From contig NZ_CALVHE010000003.1 of assembly GCF_944327235.1 (NCBI RefSeq), positions 1 to 63,315 of the forward strand: DNA of 63,315 bases, in the 5' to 3' direction. A program made the position numbers and the translations under genes. Position 1 is the stretch's first letter; the number at the start of each line of letters is the position of its first letter. The notes beneath the pieces are model-generated. The model searched no databases. It had not been told where the DNA came from and worked only from the letters and a program-made list of their open reading frames with translations. The stretch is from an uncultured Desulfovibrio sp. (lineage in GTDB: Bacteria; Desulfobacterota; Desulfovibrionia; Desulfovibrionales; Desulfovibrionaceae). Below are positions 41,923-51,136 of this stretch, piece by piece.

Positions 41923-43365
41923 ATGCCTACATTCCTGTATTTTGTTCTTGCCGTGGTGGCGCTCGTCGTCGGGTACGCCATTTACGGAACGTTGGTGGCC
42001 AAGATCTTCGGCGCCGATCCCAAGCGTCCCACGCCGGCCCAGACCATGGCCGACGGTGTCGACTATGTTGAGATGCCGATGTGGAAAGTCTGGCTCATCC
42101 AGCTTTTGAACATCGCGGGCGTGGGGCCGGTGTTCGGGCCCATCCTGGGCGCGCTCTACGGGCCGTCCGCCCTGCTCTGGATCGTCATCGGCACCATCTT
42201 CGCCGGGGCCGTGCATGACTATTTTTCCGGGATGCTGTCGCTGCGCTACGGCGGGGCCAACGTGCCCACCATCGTGGGCTACAATCTCGGCAATATCGCC
42301 AAGTACGTCATGCGCGTCTTTTCCGTGGTGCTGCTCCTGCTGGTGGGGGTGGTCTTCGTGGCGGCCCCGGCCGGCCTGCTGGCCAAGCTGACGCCGGAAT
42401 CCCTCAATCTCACTTTCTGGATCGCGGTGATCTTCGTGTACTACTTCCTGGCCACCATCCTGCCCATCGACAAGATCATCGGGCGTCTCTACCCCATTTT
42501 CGGGGCGGTGCTCATCATCATGGCCGTGGGCATGACCGTGGGCATGTTCGTTTCCGGCAAGGAGTTCTACAGCTGGCTGGAATGGCGCAATCCCCATCCT
42601 GAGGGTCTGCCCGTTTATCCGATGGTCTTCATCACCATCGCCTGCGGGGCGCTTTCCGGTTTCCATGCCACGCAGTCGCCGCTCATGTCCCGTTGTCTTG
42701 CCAACGAGCGGCAGGGACGGGCTGTCTTCTACGGCGGCATGGTGGCCGAAGGGCTCATCGGCCTTGTCTGGGCCACGGTGGGTATGACCTTCTACCAGAG
42801 CCCCGAACTGCTCAATGCGGCCCTCAAGGCCGGTGGCCCCGGCAACGTGGTGACCGAGACATCCCTTGCCCTCATGGGTTCCTTTGGCGGCGTGCTGGCC
42901 ATCCTCGGCGTGGTGGCCCTGCCCGTGACCTCCGGCGACACGGCTTTCCGCGCCGCGCGCCTGACCATTGCGGAAGTGTTCAACTTCTCGCAGCGTTCCG
43001 TCGCTTCGCGTCTGATCATCGCCGTGCCCATCTTCGTCATCGGCATCATCCTGGCCAACGTGGACTTCAACATCATCTGGCGCTACTTCGGTTTCGCCAA
43101 CCAGGCGCTGGCGGCCATCGTGCTCTGGGCGGCGGCGGGCTACCTCTACCGCAAGCACCTTCTGCACTGGATCTGCACCGTGCCCGCGGTCTTTATGACC
43201 TCGGTCTGCATCTCCTACATCTGCTTCGAGCCGAACATGGGCTTCGGCATGACCATCGGCATCTCCGACACCATCGGCATCATCTGCGCGGTGGTGACGC
43301 TGGCGGCTTTCCTTGCGCTGGCGCGCAAGCCCATTGCCGGCGCGCCGGACATAGACAGCGTTTAG
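41923..43365 (+). CDS. cstA: CstA-family peptide/pyruvate transporter
   Basis: 480 aa, the shorter CstA form. Signature blocks include DGVDYVEMPMWKVWLIQLLN, IAGVGPVFGPILGALYG and GAVHDYFSGMLSLRYGG, followed by about 12 membrane segments. CstA proteins take up pyruvate and peptides under carbon limitation. GGGAGG lies before the ATG; a strong terminator follows. Single-gene unit. Confidence 0.93.
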   Translation: MPTFLYFVLAVVALVVGYAIYGTLVAKIFGADPKRPTPAQTMADGVDYVEMPMWKVWLIQLLNIAGVGPVFGPILGALYGPSALLWIVIGTIFAGAVHDYFSGMLSLRYGGANVPTIVGYNLGNIAKYVMRVFSVVLLLLVGVVFVAAPAGLLAKLTPESLNLTFWIAVIFVYYFLATILPIDKIIGRLYPIFGAVLIIMAVGMTVGMFVSGKEFYSWLEWRNPHPEGLPVYPMVFITIACGALSGFHATQSPLMSRCLANERQGRAVFYGGMVAEGLIGLVWATVGMTFYQSPELLNAALKAGGPGNVVTETSLALMGSFGGVLAILGVVALPVTSGDTAFRAARLTIAEVFNFSQRSVASRLIIAVPIFVIGIILANVDFNIIWRYFGFANQALAAIVLWAAAGYLYRKHLLHWICTVPAVFMTSVCISYICFEPNMGFGMTIGISDTIGIICAVVTLAAFLALARKPIAGAPDIDSV

Positions 43366-43399
43366 TTTCCGCCTGCGGCGGGATTGCGCATCGACAACG

Positions 43400-43426
43400 G
43401 GCGGGCTATAGTTAGCCCGCCTTTTT
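43400..43426 (+). terminator. Rho-independent terminator after cstA
   Basis: Perfect 9-bp stem GGCGGGCTA/TAGCCCGCC (43400-43408 and 43413-43421) with a 4-base loop, followed by TTTTT. It closes the cstA unit 35 bp after the stop. Confidence 0.85.
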
Positions 43427-43492
43427 CCGTTTAGTATACTGCGGGAGCCGTCGAAAGCAGGCGGCGCCGCCGAAGACAAAGGAGTCTTGCCC

Positions 43493-44302
43493 ATGTTGCA
43501 GCCACCGAACATCCTTACCATTGCCGGGTCGGACTCCGGCGGCGGGGCCGGCATACAGGCCGATCTCAAGACCATCATGGCCCTCGGCGGCTACGGCATG
43601 AGCGTCATCACCGCGCTGACGGCCCAGAACGGGCTGGGTGTGCGGGGCATCCATGCCCCGGAGCCGGAATTCGCCGTATTGCAGCTGCGTACCGTGCTGG
43701 AAGGTTTTCCCGTGGCGGCCGCCAAGACGGGTATGCTCTTTTCGGCGGGGATCATCCGTGCGCTGGCTGCCGAACTGCGTAACGTCGCTTTCCCGCTGGT
43801 GGTGGACCCTGTTTCCATCAGCCAGAGCGGCAGCCCCCTCCTGCAGGAGGACGCCATTGCCGCGCTCAAGGAGGAGATGATCCCCCTGAGCACGCTCCTG
43901 ACGCCCAACCGCCCCGAAGCCGAAGCGCTGACCGGCATGACCATCCAGTCCATCGAGGACGCTTTTGCCGCGGGGGAGAAGCTGCTGGACATGGGGGCCC
44001 GCGCCGTCCTCATCAAGGGAGGGCACATGGAAAGCTCCGTCGTGGTGACGGACTGCCTGCTCGTGAAGGGCGAGGCCCCCAAAACGCTCCCGCAGCCCAA
44101 GGTGGAGACGGAGAACAATCATGGTACCGGCTGCACCCTTTCCGCCGCCATCGCCACGGGGCTGGGCAAGGGCGAACCGCTCCCGGTGGCCGTGAAACAT
44201 GCGCAGGAGTACCTCAATCTGGCGTTGCGCAAGAGTTACGCGCCGGGCAAGGGATGCGGGCCGGTCAATCATGCCGCGCCGTTCACGTCCGCCGGGCGTT
44301 GA
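43493..44302 (+). CDS. thiD: Hydroxymethylpyrimidine/phosphomethylpyrimidine kinase
   Basis: 269 aa. N-terminal LTIAGSDSGGGAGIQADLKT, substrate motif TALTAQNG, and the C-terminal nucleotide loop NNHGTGCTLSAAIA with the catalytic Cys in GTGCT. Phosphorylates HMP and HMP-P in thiamine synthesis. ATG at 43493 has AAAGGAG upstream. No TPP riboswitch is present in the short leader. Confidence 0.95.
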   Translation: MLQPPNILTIAGSDSGGGAGIQADLKTIMALGGYGMSVITALTAQNGLGVRGIHAPEPEFAVLQLRTVLEGFPVAAAKTGMLFSAGIIRALAAELRNVAFPLVVDPVSISQSGSPLLQEDAIAALKEEMIPLSTLLTPNRPEAEALTGMTIQSIEDAFAAGEKLLDMGARAVLIKGGHMESSVVVTDCLLVKGEAPKTLPQPKVETENNHGTGCTLSAAIATGLGKGEPLPVAVKHAQEYLNLALRKSYAPGKGCGPVNHAAPFTSAGR

Positions 44303-44431
44303 AGGACCGTCACAGAGGGGATGTCCGATCGCAGTCGCCGCAAGCGTATGTCGCGGATAGCGTTCCGAGCGTTTTGCCATGGAAAAAGGCAAAAACGCGA
44401 GGCGGTGGCATGGCTCCGTCCGGCCCAGCAC

Positions 44432-44508
44432 AAGGGGAAAACCGCGTTTTTCCGCGCAGCGACAGGCCGGGTGGTTTGGGGCGTGAAACGTTTCAAACGG
44501 AAAATGTT
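44432..44508 (-). repeat. Dispersed intergenic repeat, copy 1
   Basis: Read on the minus strand the segment matches copy 2 at 55959-56034 closely: CATTTTCCGTTTGAAACG at the start, CAAACCA and CGGCCTGT in the middle, and CGCGG(A)nCGCGGTTTT at the end. Lies between thiD and fliJ in otherwise non-coding DNA. No transposase is attached. Confidence 0.6.
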
Positions 44509-44572
44509 CTAGTTTGCACGCATTTTGCATATGGTATGGGCGTGCTTTGATACCGTCAAAAAGAAGGCGCCC

Positions 44573-45010
44573 ATGCCCTTTCATTTCAGTATGCAGAAGG
44601 TGCTCGATTACCGCGAGCAGCTGGAAGAAGAGGCCAAGGTCAGACTGGCCAAGGCCGAACAGCAGCGCAATGAGCTCCGCACCCGGTTGGAGCTCATCCG
44701 CAAGGAGCTGATGGAACAGGAAGAACGCCTGTATACCCATCCGCCGAGCAACGCGGGAGAACGCTGGCTGCTGGAGCACTTCGTCAAGGGGCTCAAGGCC
44801 GACATGGCCGCCACGGCGGTGCAGCTTCGCGCTGCGGAAAACATGGTGGAAGAATCCCGCAGGATACTGGCGCAGCGGGCGATGGACCGCAAGATCCTCG
44901 ACAAGCTCAAGGAACGCCAGAAGCAACATTATATGCACGATGAGCGCATGAAGGAGCAGCGCTTCAATGACGAAATCGCCACACTCCGTTACAAGGCTCC
45001 GACTTTTTAA
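44573..45010 (+). CDS. fliJ: FliJ flagellar export chaperone
   Basis: 145 aa from the ATG at 44573 (AAGAAGG upstream). A single long coiled coil beginning FHFSMQKVLDYREQLEEEAK, as in FliJ (about 147 aa), with ERQKQHYMHDERMKEQRFND near the end. FliJ links the export gate and the FliI ATPase. It overlaps the following motE gene by 44 bp. Confidence 0.85.
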   Translation: MPFHFSMQKVLDYREQLEEEAKVRLAKAEQQRNELRTRLELIRKELMEQEERLYTHPPSNAGERWLLEHFVKGLKADMAATAVQLRAAENMVEESRRILAQRAMDRKILDKLKERQKQHYMHDERMKEQRFNDEIATLRYKAPTF

Positions 45011-46199
45011 GCTGTACCGCCTGCTGGCGCTGTTGTGCGTCTTCAAGCTCTGCCTTTTCGGCGCGCTGCTGCTGGATGTGGACTGGGGCAAGGTGCACGA
45101 GGACGTCAGAGATGTCGCTCAGGCGGACATACGGCCGGATGACGAGGCAGAGGAGCTGACCGCTTCCGCCGAGGAGGCGGATACGGGCGCGGCCCCGGAA
45201 GAGGCCGTACCTGAGGCGCTCGCGGCGGCGAAGCAGAAGGCTGCCGAAACCGCCGAAGGTTCGCCGGAAAAGGGCAAGGAGCCGCAAGGGGCCGAAGCCG
45301 CCAGGCTGGCCGCCGAGGCCCGGCCCGCCGCGCGTCCGTCCACCATCTCCTCCGGTCTGGACGACAGTGCCGCCACGGCCACATCCGTCGCGGCGGCACA
45401 GGAGGATGCGGGAGGCATCATCCCCAGTGCGGACAGCCCCTTCGTTCGGGCTCCCCAGCTGGCCGAGCCGCCCTTGCTGGAAGCCGGGCTGGCCAGAAAT
45501 GCGCGTCCGAAGGAAGAAGGCATCATGGACATGCTGGGCCTGAGCAATCTGCCCATCCCCCGGCTGGGCAGCGTCAAGACGGCCCATGCGGCGGCGCAGG
45601 ACATGCCGGTGCCTTCCGTGGCTGACCGGGTGGGCAATACCAGCTTTGCGCCCGCAGCGCAGCAGAACGCCACCGTCATGCCGGGAGCGCCGGCCATTCC
45701 TCCCAATATCCCCCGTGGCGAGGACATCGCGTCGGGACGGGCGGAACCCCGGCGGGCCAATGCGGCGGATCTGCCGCCTCTGCCGCAGGCTTCTTCGGAC
45801 GTGGCGCGCGCTCCGGCTCCGACCATCCGTCCCATGACCCTGCCGGACGATCCTAACGAAAAGGCGCAGGACTTGGCTCGTCAGGAGCAGGATATGCTTG
45901 TGCTGCGCCAGCAGATGGACCAGCGTCTCAAGGAGCTGGAAGGGGCCGAGAAGCGTATGCAGGAGCTCATCCGCGATGCCCGTTCCCTTGAGGACCAGAA
46001 GGTGCGCTCGCTTATCCAGATGTACGCCAACATGAAGCCGCGCGTGGCCGCCAAGGCGCTGGAAAATATGGATGAGCGCGTGGCTGTGCGCATCCTCTCC
46101 GGCATGGCTCCCAAGCAGTCCGGCGAGATCCTGACCTATACCAACCCGGAAAAGACCGCCAAGTTTACGGAGATCATCACCCGCATGAGGACGCCCTAG
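44967..46199 (+). CDS. MotE-like flagellar protein (MgtE N-domain type)
   Basis: 410 aa. Short head, membrane helix (about 17-36), long Ala/Glu/Pro-rich linker, then a coiled coil (RQEQDMLVLRQQMDQRLKEL) and a C-terminal MgtE_N/MotE fold (MYANMKPRVAAKALENMDER..RILSGM). MotE-like proteins act with the stator MotC or in flagellar assembly. The coding sequence overlaps fliJ and abuts truA, suggesting one mRNA. Confidence 0.78.
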   Translation: MTKSPHSVTRLRLFKLYRLLALLCVFKLCLFGALLLDVDWGKVHEDVRDVAQADIRPDDEAEELTASAEEADTGAAPEEAVPEALAAAKQKAAETAEGSPEKGKEPQGAEAARLAAEARPAARPSTISSGLDDSAATATSVAAAQEDAGGIIPSADSPFVRAPQLAEPPLLEAGLARNARPKEEGIMDMLGLSNLPIPRLGSVKTAHAAAQDMPVPSVADRVGNTSFAPAAQQNATVMPGAPAIPPNIPRGEDIASGRAEPRRANAADLPPLPQASSDVARAPAPTIRPMTLPDDPNEKAQDLARQEQDMLVLRQQMDQRLKELEGAEKRMQELIRDARSLEDQKVRSLIQMYANMKPRVAAKALENMDERVAVRILSGMAPKQSGEILTYTNPEKTAKFTEIITRMRTP

Positions 46200-46201
46200 C
46201 G

Positions 46202-46987
46202 ATGCGCCTGCGGCTTCTGCTGGCTTATGACGGCAGTCGTTACAGCGGATGGCAGATCCAGGAGGCGGCCAAGGCCCCGCTCACCATTCAGGGAGAAGGT
46301 GAGAAGGCGCTTGGCCGCCTTTGCGCCTGTCCGGTGAGATTGTTTGGTTCGGGTCGCACGGATGCGGGCGTACATGCGCACGGGCAGGTGGCGCATGTGG
46401 ACGTGCCGGACAGTCGGGCCGGGCTGCCGTGGCGGCACGCGCTCAACTGCCTGCTCCCCCCGGATATCCGCGTGCTGTCGGCAGAGGAGGCGCATCCGCG
46501 CTTCCATGCACGGTTGGATGCTCTGCACAAGACGTATGTGTATGACCTCTGGCAGGATCGCGCCTTTGTGCCGCCACGCCTTGCGCCCTATGTCTGGGCC
46601 TGCGGTCCTGTGTCCCTGCCGCCCATGCGCGAGGCGCTGCGTATGCTGCTGGGCGAGCATGACTTTGCCAGTCTGCAAAATGCCGGCACCCCTCTGGAAG
46701 GGACAGTGCGGCGGATACTGGAAGGGGATCTGACGGAATGCCCTGCCGAGGAATTCCTGCCGCCGCACTTGCCGCGCATCCGTTTGCGCATCACAGCCAA
46801 CGGCTTCCTCAAGCAGATGGTCAGGAACATTGCCGGGTTGCTGGTCGCCTGCGGCACTGGCAAGCTGATGCCTGACGCTATCCCCGCCATCCTGACCGCC
46901 TGCGATCGGCAGGCCCTGCCGTCGCCTACCGCGCCACCGCAAGGATTGGCGCTGGCTCACGTCACCTATCCTGATCCCGCCGCCTGA
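46202..46987 (+). CDS. truA: tRNA pseudouridine(38-40) synthase
   Basis: 261 aa. N-terminal LLAYDGSRYSGWQIQ, catalytic Asp54 in GSGRTDAGVHAHGQVAHVD, and the later H..F....KTYVYDL-type block. Converts U38-U40 of tRNA anticodon arms. Starts 2 bp after the motE stop. Confidence 0.95.
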   Translation: MRLRLLLAYDGSRYSGWQIQEAAKAPLTIQGEGEKALGRLCACPVRLFGSGRTDAGVHAHGQVAHVDVPDSRAGLPWRHALNCLLPPDIRVLSAEEAHPRFHARLDALHKTYVYDLWQDRAFVPPRLAPYVWACGPVSLPPMREALRMLLGEHDFASLQNAGTPLEGTVRRILEGDLTECPAEEFLPPHLPRIRLRITANGFLKQMVRNIAGLLVACGTGKLMPDAIPAILTACDRQALPSPTAPPQGLALAHVTYPDPAA

Positions 46988-47013
46988 TTTTGGCCGGTCG
47001 GGACTGTCGCCTC

Positions 47014-47042
47014 GCATTTTGTCTTTGGAAAAGACAAAATGC
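47014..47042 (+). terminator. Hairpin after truA
   Basis: Perfect 13-bp stem GCATTTTGTCTTT/AAAGACAAAATGC with loop GGA, 27 bp after the truA stop. A second hairpin CCCAAG/CTTGGG about 30 bp further is followed by TTCTTTTTT and is the more typical terminator. Confidence 0.7.
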
Positions 47043-47243
47043 TCCCAAGAGCAAGCAGGCATATGGCTTGGGTTCTTTTTTATTTAGCGAAATACGGTGT
47101 ATAAGATGTGCGGCGGGCGTTTACCGTCCTACGCGGTCCAGACCATGATGCCGCCGCGCAAAAGGCGGATCTGGCCATACATCTTGCCCCGAACAGGGGC
47201 GGCGCTGGGCGTAGGGGGGGCAAATCGGTGGGGAAACAACAGG

Positions 47244-47358
47244 AAAAAACCCCGCCAAAGCGGGGTTTTCCGATGTGTTGGGCCGTTTAATGGGAGGGAA
47301 ACCCAGCTCCGCCAATCGGAGCCCACATCAAGATCCGGGAGCGGCGTTATCACTCCTT
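47244..47358 (-). ncRNA. Candidate small RNA
   Basis: On the minus strand, TTGCCA (47393-47388) and TAGTTT (47370-47365) are spaced by 17 bp like a sigma-70 promoter. The predicted RNA of about 115 nt has an internal hairpin GCTCCG/CGGAGC, a long-range stem GATGTG/CACATC, and ends in CCCCGC-TTTG-GCGGGG plus TTTTTT. No convincing reading frame lies within. Function unknown. Confidence 0.45.
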
Positions 47359-47455
47359 GGAAATAAACTAGCGCAAAAGAAATTTTTTGGCAAGCAAAAA
47401 AGACCAGACGCAAAAAACATCCGTCAGCAAACGATTTTGGGGGGCTTTCTGACAT

Positions 47456-47489
47456 CATGCTGTCCGAAAGGCATGTTTCGGACAGCATG
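47456..47489 (-). terminator. Hairpin downstream of the YbjQ-like gene
   Basis: Perfect 14-bp stem CATGCTGTCCGAAA/TTTCGGACAGCATG with a 6-base loop, 16 bp past the stop of the leftward gene. The T-run is weak, so it may also be an mRNA-stabilising end. Confidence 0.65.
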
Positions 47490-47505
47490 TTCGTACCAGT
47501 CTGGC

Positions 47506-47940
47506 CTAGAGGATATCCTCGTCCATGCGGCCTTCGTCCTGCAGGGTGCGGAAGCGCTGCTGCAACATGAGCGGCAGGGCGTCGCGATCGTTGGGATCGT
47601 ATTCGAACATGACCGCCGTGCCGTAGCAGGAGAAATATTTGCTGCCGTCGGGATGGAAGGCAACGTTTTCATTGTAGCCCACGATGGCCTGCGCTCCCTT
47701 GTTCATGGCCCGGCAGGCCATGCCGAAGAAAGCTTCTTCCGAATCGAAGCCGCGGCAGCAGACCAGACCAAGCACCTTGGCGATGCGGCGGCCTTCCACT
47801 TCATCCGTCGTCACCACAGGGAAGCGTCCGGCCATGAAGATCTCACGCGCACGATCCGTCATCTCGCCCATCTTGCGATGCTGCTTCCGTTCAGCCTTGC
47901 GGGCCTTTTTCTCACTGTTGCCACCAAGCAGAAAAAACAT
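47506..47940 (-). CDS. YbjQ/UPF0145-like protein
   Basis: 144 aa from the ATG at 47940 (GGGAGG upstream). Basic N-terminal ~35 residues, then VVTTDEVEGRRIAKVLGLV, GMACRAMNKGAQAIVGYN and YGTAVMFEY, which fit the order of blocks in YbjQ-type (UPF0145) proteins, a pentameric beta fold of unclear role sometimes called heavy-metal binding. Shorter loop than usual between blocks. Single-gene unit. Confidence 0.5.
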   Translation of the reverse strand: MFFLLGGNSEKKARKAERKQHRKMGEMTDRAREIFMAGRFPVVTTDEVEGRRIAKVLGLVCCRGFDSEEAFFGMACRAMNKGAQAIVGYNENVAFHPDGSKYFSCYGTAVMFEYDPNDRDALPLMLQQRFRTLQDEGRMDEDIL

Positions 47941-48435
47941 GGACACCTCCCTCGAGCACATGTAGCGTGCCATCTTGTTGCCACTTTAAATGCAAGATGA
48001 GGGCCAAACTCTATAAAGCAAATAAAATAAGTGTATTGGATTGTTTTACTGGTGGGATGCCAAAAGGCTGACGGGGACTGTGCCGTCCGCGTGGTCAGTA
48101 CAGGGAAAGGGCCGACAGCAGGACAGGCGGGGGCTGTCAAAAGCCCGCCGCCCGTCATTTGTAGTCGATGGAAAGTATTTTCAGGGTGAAAGGTTTTGCG
48201 TTTCAAACCAGATGGCTTGTCGTCTGGCGGGAGCACGCGGCTTTTTCGCTCATTTTGGGCTTTAGGCAATCCCCTGATGCCTGAACGGGGAGGTATCTGC
48301 CTGCGCGGCGCTGGCGTTTCACGGGCGTTGCGCCGTCGGAAAACATCGTGCACGCCGACGTCTCGCCATCGTCTGTTGTTGCCATCGGGAGATGGCCCGT
48401 CAGACCTGCGGGACGCTGGCGGCATCCGCACTCCG
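47941..48435. other. Intergenic region with dispersed repeat copy 3
   Basis: About 495 bp without a gene. 48178-48253 holds a diverged copy of the repeat (GCGTTTCAAACCA, GGCTTGTCGTCTGGCGG). A small hairpin CCATC-GGGA-GATGG near 48381-48394 may end the MFS transcript. The stretch 47985-48060 is AT-rich and may hold the promoter of the YbjQ-like gene. Confidence 0.4.
48178..48253 (+). repeat. Dispersed intergenic repeat, copy 3
   Basis: Shares TTTGCGTTTCAAACCA and the following GGC.TGT...CGG...CGCGG.TTTTTC layout with copy 2; less well conserved at its 5' end. Confidence 0.5.
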
Positions 48436-49701
48436 TCAGCGTTCCCAGGAGCGGAGACGCTGCCGCTTGTCCTTGTGTTCCCACCAGGCAAGACGCAGTC
48501 TGTCCAGCACCATGCTGGCGCCGCAGGCGGCGATGAGCAGCGCGGCCGTGCTGAACACGCCGCGATACCCCCAGCCCGCGTTGACCACAGCGCCGCCCAG
48601 AAGGGGGCCGATCATGCCGCTGGCGTCGAAGGTCAGCATCATCACGTTGGAATTGATGGAGCGGGTCTCCGGGGTGGAGCGGTCGTAGACGGTGGCGGCC
48701 AGCAGCGGGTAGAGCAGGCCAAGGCTGATGCCGTAGAAGCAGGCGCAGAGGAAGAACAGGCTGCGCGGCGCCCAGGCCAGGCCCAGCAGACAGCAGACGA
48801 GGGTCAATGCGCAGATGGGTACCACCCGGTAGCGGGGCAGCGTATCCAGCAGATGTCCGCCGAACAGGCGGATCAGGATCATGGTGATGGTATAGGTAAG
48901 GAAGAACCATTCCGGCCGCGCGCCGGTCTCCACGCACAGCCCCTTGATGAAGTAGATGGCAAGGCTCACCATGATGCTGAAGGTCAGACAGCCGAGATAG
49001 ATGAAAGCCAGCCCTGAATGACTGGCCGCATGGATGAGCTTGCGGGCCGTGAGCTGATCGGCTTCCGCGGGGGGGATCTCCGAGGCGCGCAGTTTGGGGG
49101 CCAGCGGCAGCAACATGCACAGCGCGGGGATGCCCAGCATGGCCGTGGCGGCAAAAAGATAGGGCTCGCCGCCCAGCAGAGGAAGGATGCGCTCGCCCAC
49201 GGCGGGGATGATGGAGTACGGCAGCAGTGTGGTCAGGGAGAAGAGAGCGAAACCGCGCGCGCTCTGTCCCTTGGGGATGCAGCTCACCATGACGGCCACC
49301 ACACAGCAGGAATAGACGGCCAGCGAGATGCCCTGCACGATACGCAGCGTCCAGACCATCCCGACCACATGATCGTGAGGCACCAGCGGGTAGGCCAGCA
49401 TGACGCAGCTTGATAGGATGATGGTACAGAGCAGCGGCGGCAGTTTGTTGCGCTTGAGGAAGACCACGCTGGCCACGGGACGGAACAGCAGCACCATGGC
49501 GGCCAGACTGGCAAGCAGGATGCCGCGCCAGTTGGGGCTTACGGCAAGGCCTTCCAGCCATTGTTCGAAGCAATAGAATACGGCCAGATAGCTGTTGCAG
49601 CACATGGACATGCAGAACAGCAGGATGAAGTCTCGGCTGAGCAGTTTTTCCTGAGGCTGCTGACCGGAAAAGTCACGTGGGCGATTCGGGCGAAAGGGCA
49701 T
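48436..49701 (-). CDS. MFS transporter
   Basis: 421 aa from the ATG at 49701 (AGAGGTAAC upstream). Twelve hydrophobic segments with a central basic loop (KLRASEIPPAEADQLTARK), typical of drug/metabolite MFS exporters. Loop 2-3 has RPVASVVFLKRNK, a variant of the MFS signature. Substrate cannot be inferred. Divergent from the YchJ-like gene across about 240 bp. Confidence 0.85.
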   Translation of the reverse strand: MPFRPNRPRDFSGQQPQEKLLSRDFILLFCMSMCCNSYLAVFYCFEQWLEGLAVSPNWRGILLASLAAMVLLFRPVASVVFLKRNKLPPLLCTIILSSCVMLAYPLVPHDHVVGMVWTLRIVQGISLAVYSCCVVAVMVSCIPKGQSARGFALFSLTTLLPYSIIPAVGERILPLLGGEPYLFAATAMLGIPALCMLLPLAPKLRASEIPPAEADQLTARKLIHAASHSGLAFIYLGCLTFSIMVSLAIYFIKGLCVETGARPEWFFLTYTITMILIRLFGGHLLDTLPRYRVVPICALTLVCCLLGLAWAPRSLFFLCACFYGISLGLLYPLLAATVYDRSTPETRSINSNVMMLTFDASGMIGPLLGGAVVNAGWGYRGVFSTAALLIAACGASMVLDRLRLAWWEHKDKRQRLRSWER

Positions 49702-49944
49702 GGTTACCTCTGTCAACCGTCGGGCCCCACGCTGGGGGCGGCGGTATACGGCGCTAGGCGTGACTGCGTCACGTATTGGGGTGGGAAAAGAACATAACAG
49801 CCTAGCACCAGCCCTGAACAAGGTAAAGTCGGCAAAATGGGCAGTCCGCGGCCCGTAGCAGCGGACAGCTTGCGGGATGAGGCGCTCTGGGCTAACATGG
49901 CCTAACTGGAAGATTCTGTGGTTACTTCAGCAAAGGATACTGGC

Positions 49945-50454
49945 ATGTCCCAACTTTGTCCCTGCGGCAGCGGCCGCGAACTGGCTGCCTGCTGCGGCCC
50001 TTGTCTGGACGGCACGGAGCAGGCCGATACGGCCGAACGTCTCGTGCGCTCCCGCTATACGGCTTACGCGCTCGGCAACTTTGCCTATGTGGTGGAAACG
50101 ACCCATCCGGATCACCGGGAGGATCTCTCCGTCGAAACGCTTGAGGAGCAGACGCGCGGCGTGCACTGGCTGCGGCTGGATATGGGCCCCTGTCAGGAAC
50201 AGGTGCCCGCGGACCCGCAGGGCGAGCTCTACGACGTGGCCGAATTTTACGCATACTATGAGTTGGAAGGCGTGACTCGTCAGATCGGGGAACGCAGTTT
50301 CTTCGCCCGCAAGGACGGCAGGCTGTACTATGTGGACGGCGAGGCGCGCCGCCCGCAGGCTTACCGTCGGGTCGAGCCCAAGGTCGGCCGCAATGACCCC
50401 TGTCCCTGCGGCAGCGGCAAGAAATACAAGAAGTGCTGCGGAGCCGCAGGCTAG
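49945..50454 (+). CDS. YchJ-family SEC-C protein
   Basis: 169 aa from the ATG at 49945 (AAAGGA upstream). Zinc-binding SEC-C motifs at both ends: [15 protein letters not shown] at the N-terminus and [14 protein letters not shown] at the C-terminus, enclosing a YchJ NTF2-like domain ([23 protein letters not shown]). Widespread family of unknown biochemical role. Confidence 0.88.
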   Translation: MSQLCPCGSGRELAACCGPCLDGTEQADTAERLVRSRYTAYALGNFAYVVETTHPDHREDLSVETLEEQTRGVHWLRLDMGPCQEQVPADPQGELYDVAEFYAYYELEGVTRQIGERSFFARKDGRLYYVDGEARRPQAYRRVEPKVGRNDPCPCGSGKKYKKCCGAAG

Positions 50455-50701
50455 ACTGCCCGGCGGCAGGACGCATATGGACGCCGTCCGCGAGACGTGG
50501 GATCGTTTTCGCAGGGCAGGAGCCGGGCAAACAGCGGACGCAGCCGTGTCGAAAGCGGGCCGATGGTTTCCCGGCAGCGGCGTCCTGCGGAGAAGGCTGC
50601 CAGGAGGCAGACAGGATACCGCGCTCTGAGGCCGGTCCGGGCCGGGAGACGCCGGGACGGCTGATCCCGGCGCAGAGGGACGGCAAGAATGAGGGAAAAG
50701 C

Positions 50702-51058
50702 ATGGCAGGCGGCGGCAGCATCGCGTCCATCAGACGATTCTGTCTTGATTGTCAGGGGGATTCGCCCAAGGGCGTGCGGGAGTGCGCCGATACGGCCTGT
50801 CCGTTGTGGGCGTGGCGCATGGCCGCGGCCCAGCCCGGCACGCAGGAGCTGTGGTGCGGCCCGGAAGCGCCCCGGCGCGCCATGCGTGAGATCCGGCGGC
50901 AATGCCTTGCCTGCGCGGGCGGCAGACGGGAAGTGCGCCAGTGCGCCGCGCGCGAAGCCTGTCCGTTGTGGCGCTGGCGTTTCGGCGTCCGTCCCCAGAC
51001 ATACCGGGATGTCCGGCAGCGTTTTTTTGCTCCAAGACCGCTGAGTCTTTTCGACTGA
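50702..51058 (+). CDS. Small cysteine-rich protein with two CLxC...CPLW units
   Basis: 118 aa. Two similar halves: CLDCQGDSPKGVRECADTAC and CLACAGGRREVRQCAAREAC, each followed by PLW.WR. Each unit offers four cysteines and likely binds zinc. The pattern occurs in small bacterial and phage proteins of unknown function. GAGGG lies before the ATG. Lies between the YchJ-like gene and pgi. Confidence 0.6.
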   Translation: MAGGGSIASIRRFCLDCQGDSPKGVRECADTACPLWAWRMAAAQPGTQELWCGPEAPRRAMREIRRQCLACAGGRREVRQCAAREACPLWRWRFGVRPQTYRDVRQRFFAPRPLSLFD

Positions 51059-51136
51059 CGACGGGATCTCCCGCGCCAGCGGGCGCGAGCGTCCCGTCGG
51101 AAGGGCTGCGGAGAGAAGAGCAGGGGAGAAGAGCAC

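Noticed and set aside
43427-43492. TPP riboswitch before thiD
   Set aside because: The leader after the cstA terminator is about 65 bp and lacks the conserved CTGAGA-type core.
41626-43578. A 650-codon open frame antisense to cstA
   Set aside because: His/Asp/Gly-rich composition without domains; it is the GC-driven shadow of a well-supported gene.
43412-45091. A long leftward frame opposite thiD and fliJ
   Set aside because: Crosses a terminator and two recognised genes; composition is typical of an antisense shadow.
47097-47366. An 89-codon frame in the truA downstream region
   Set aside because: Runs through a terminator hairpin and has no ribosome site; the structured RNA reading on the other strand fits better.
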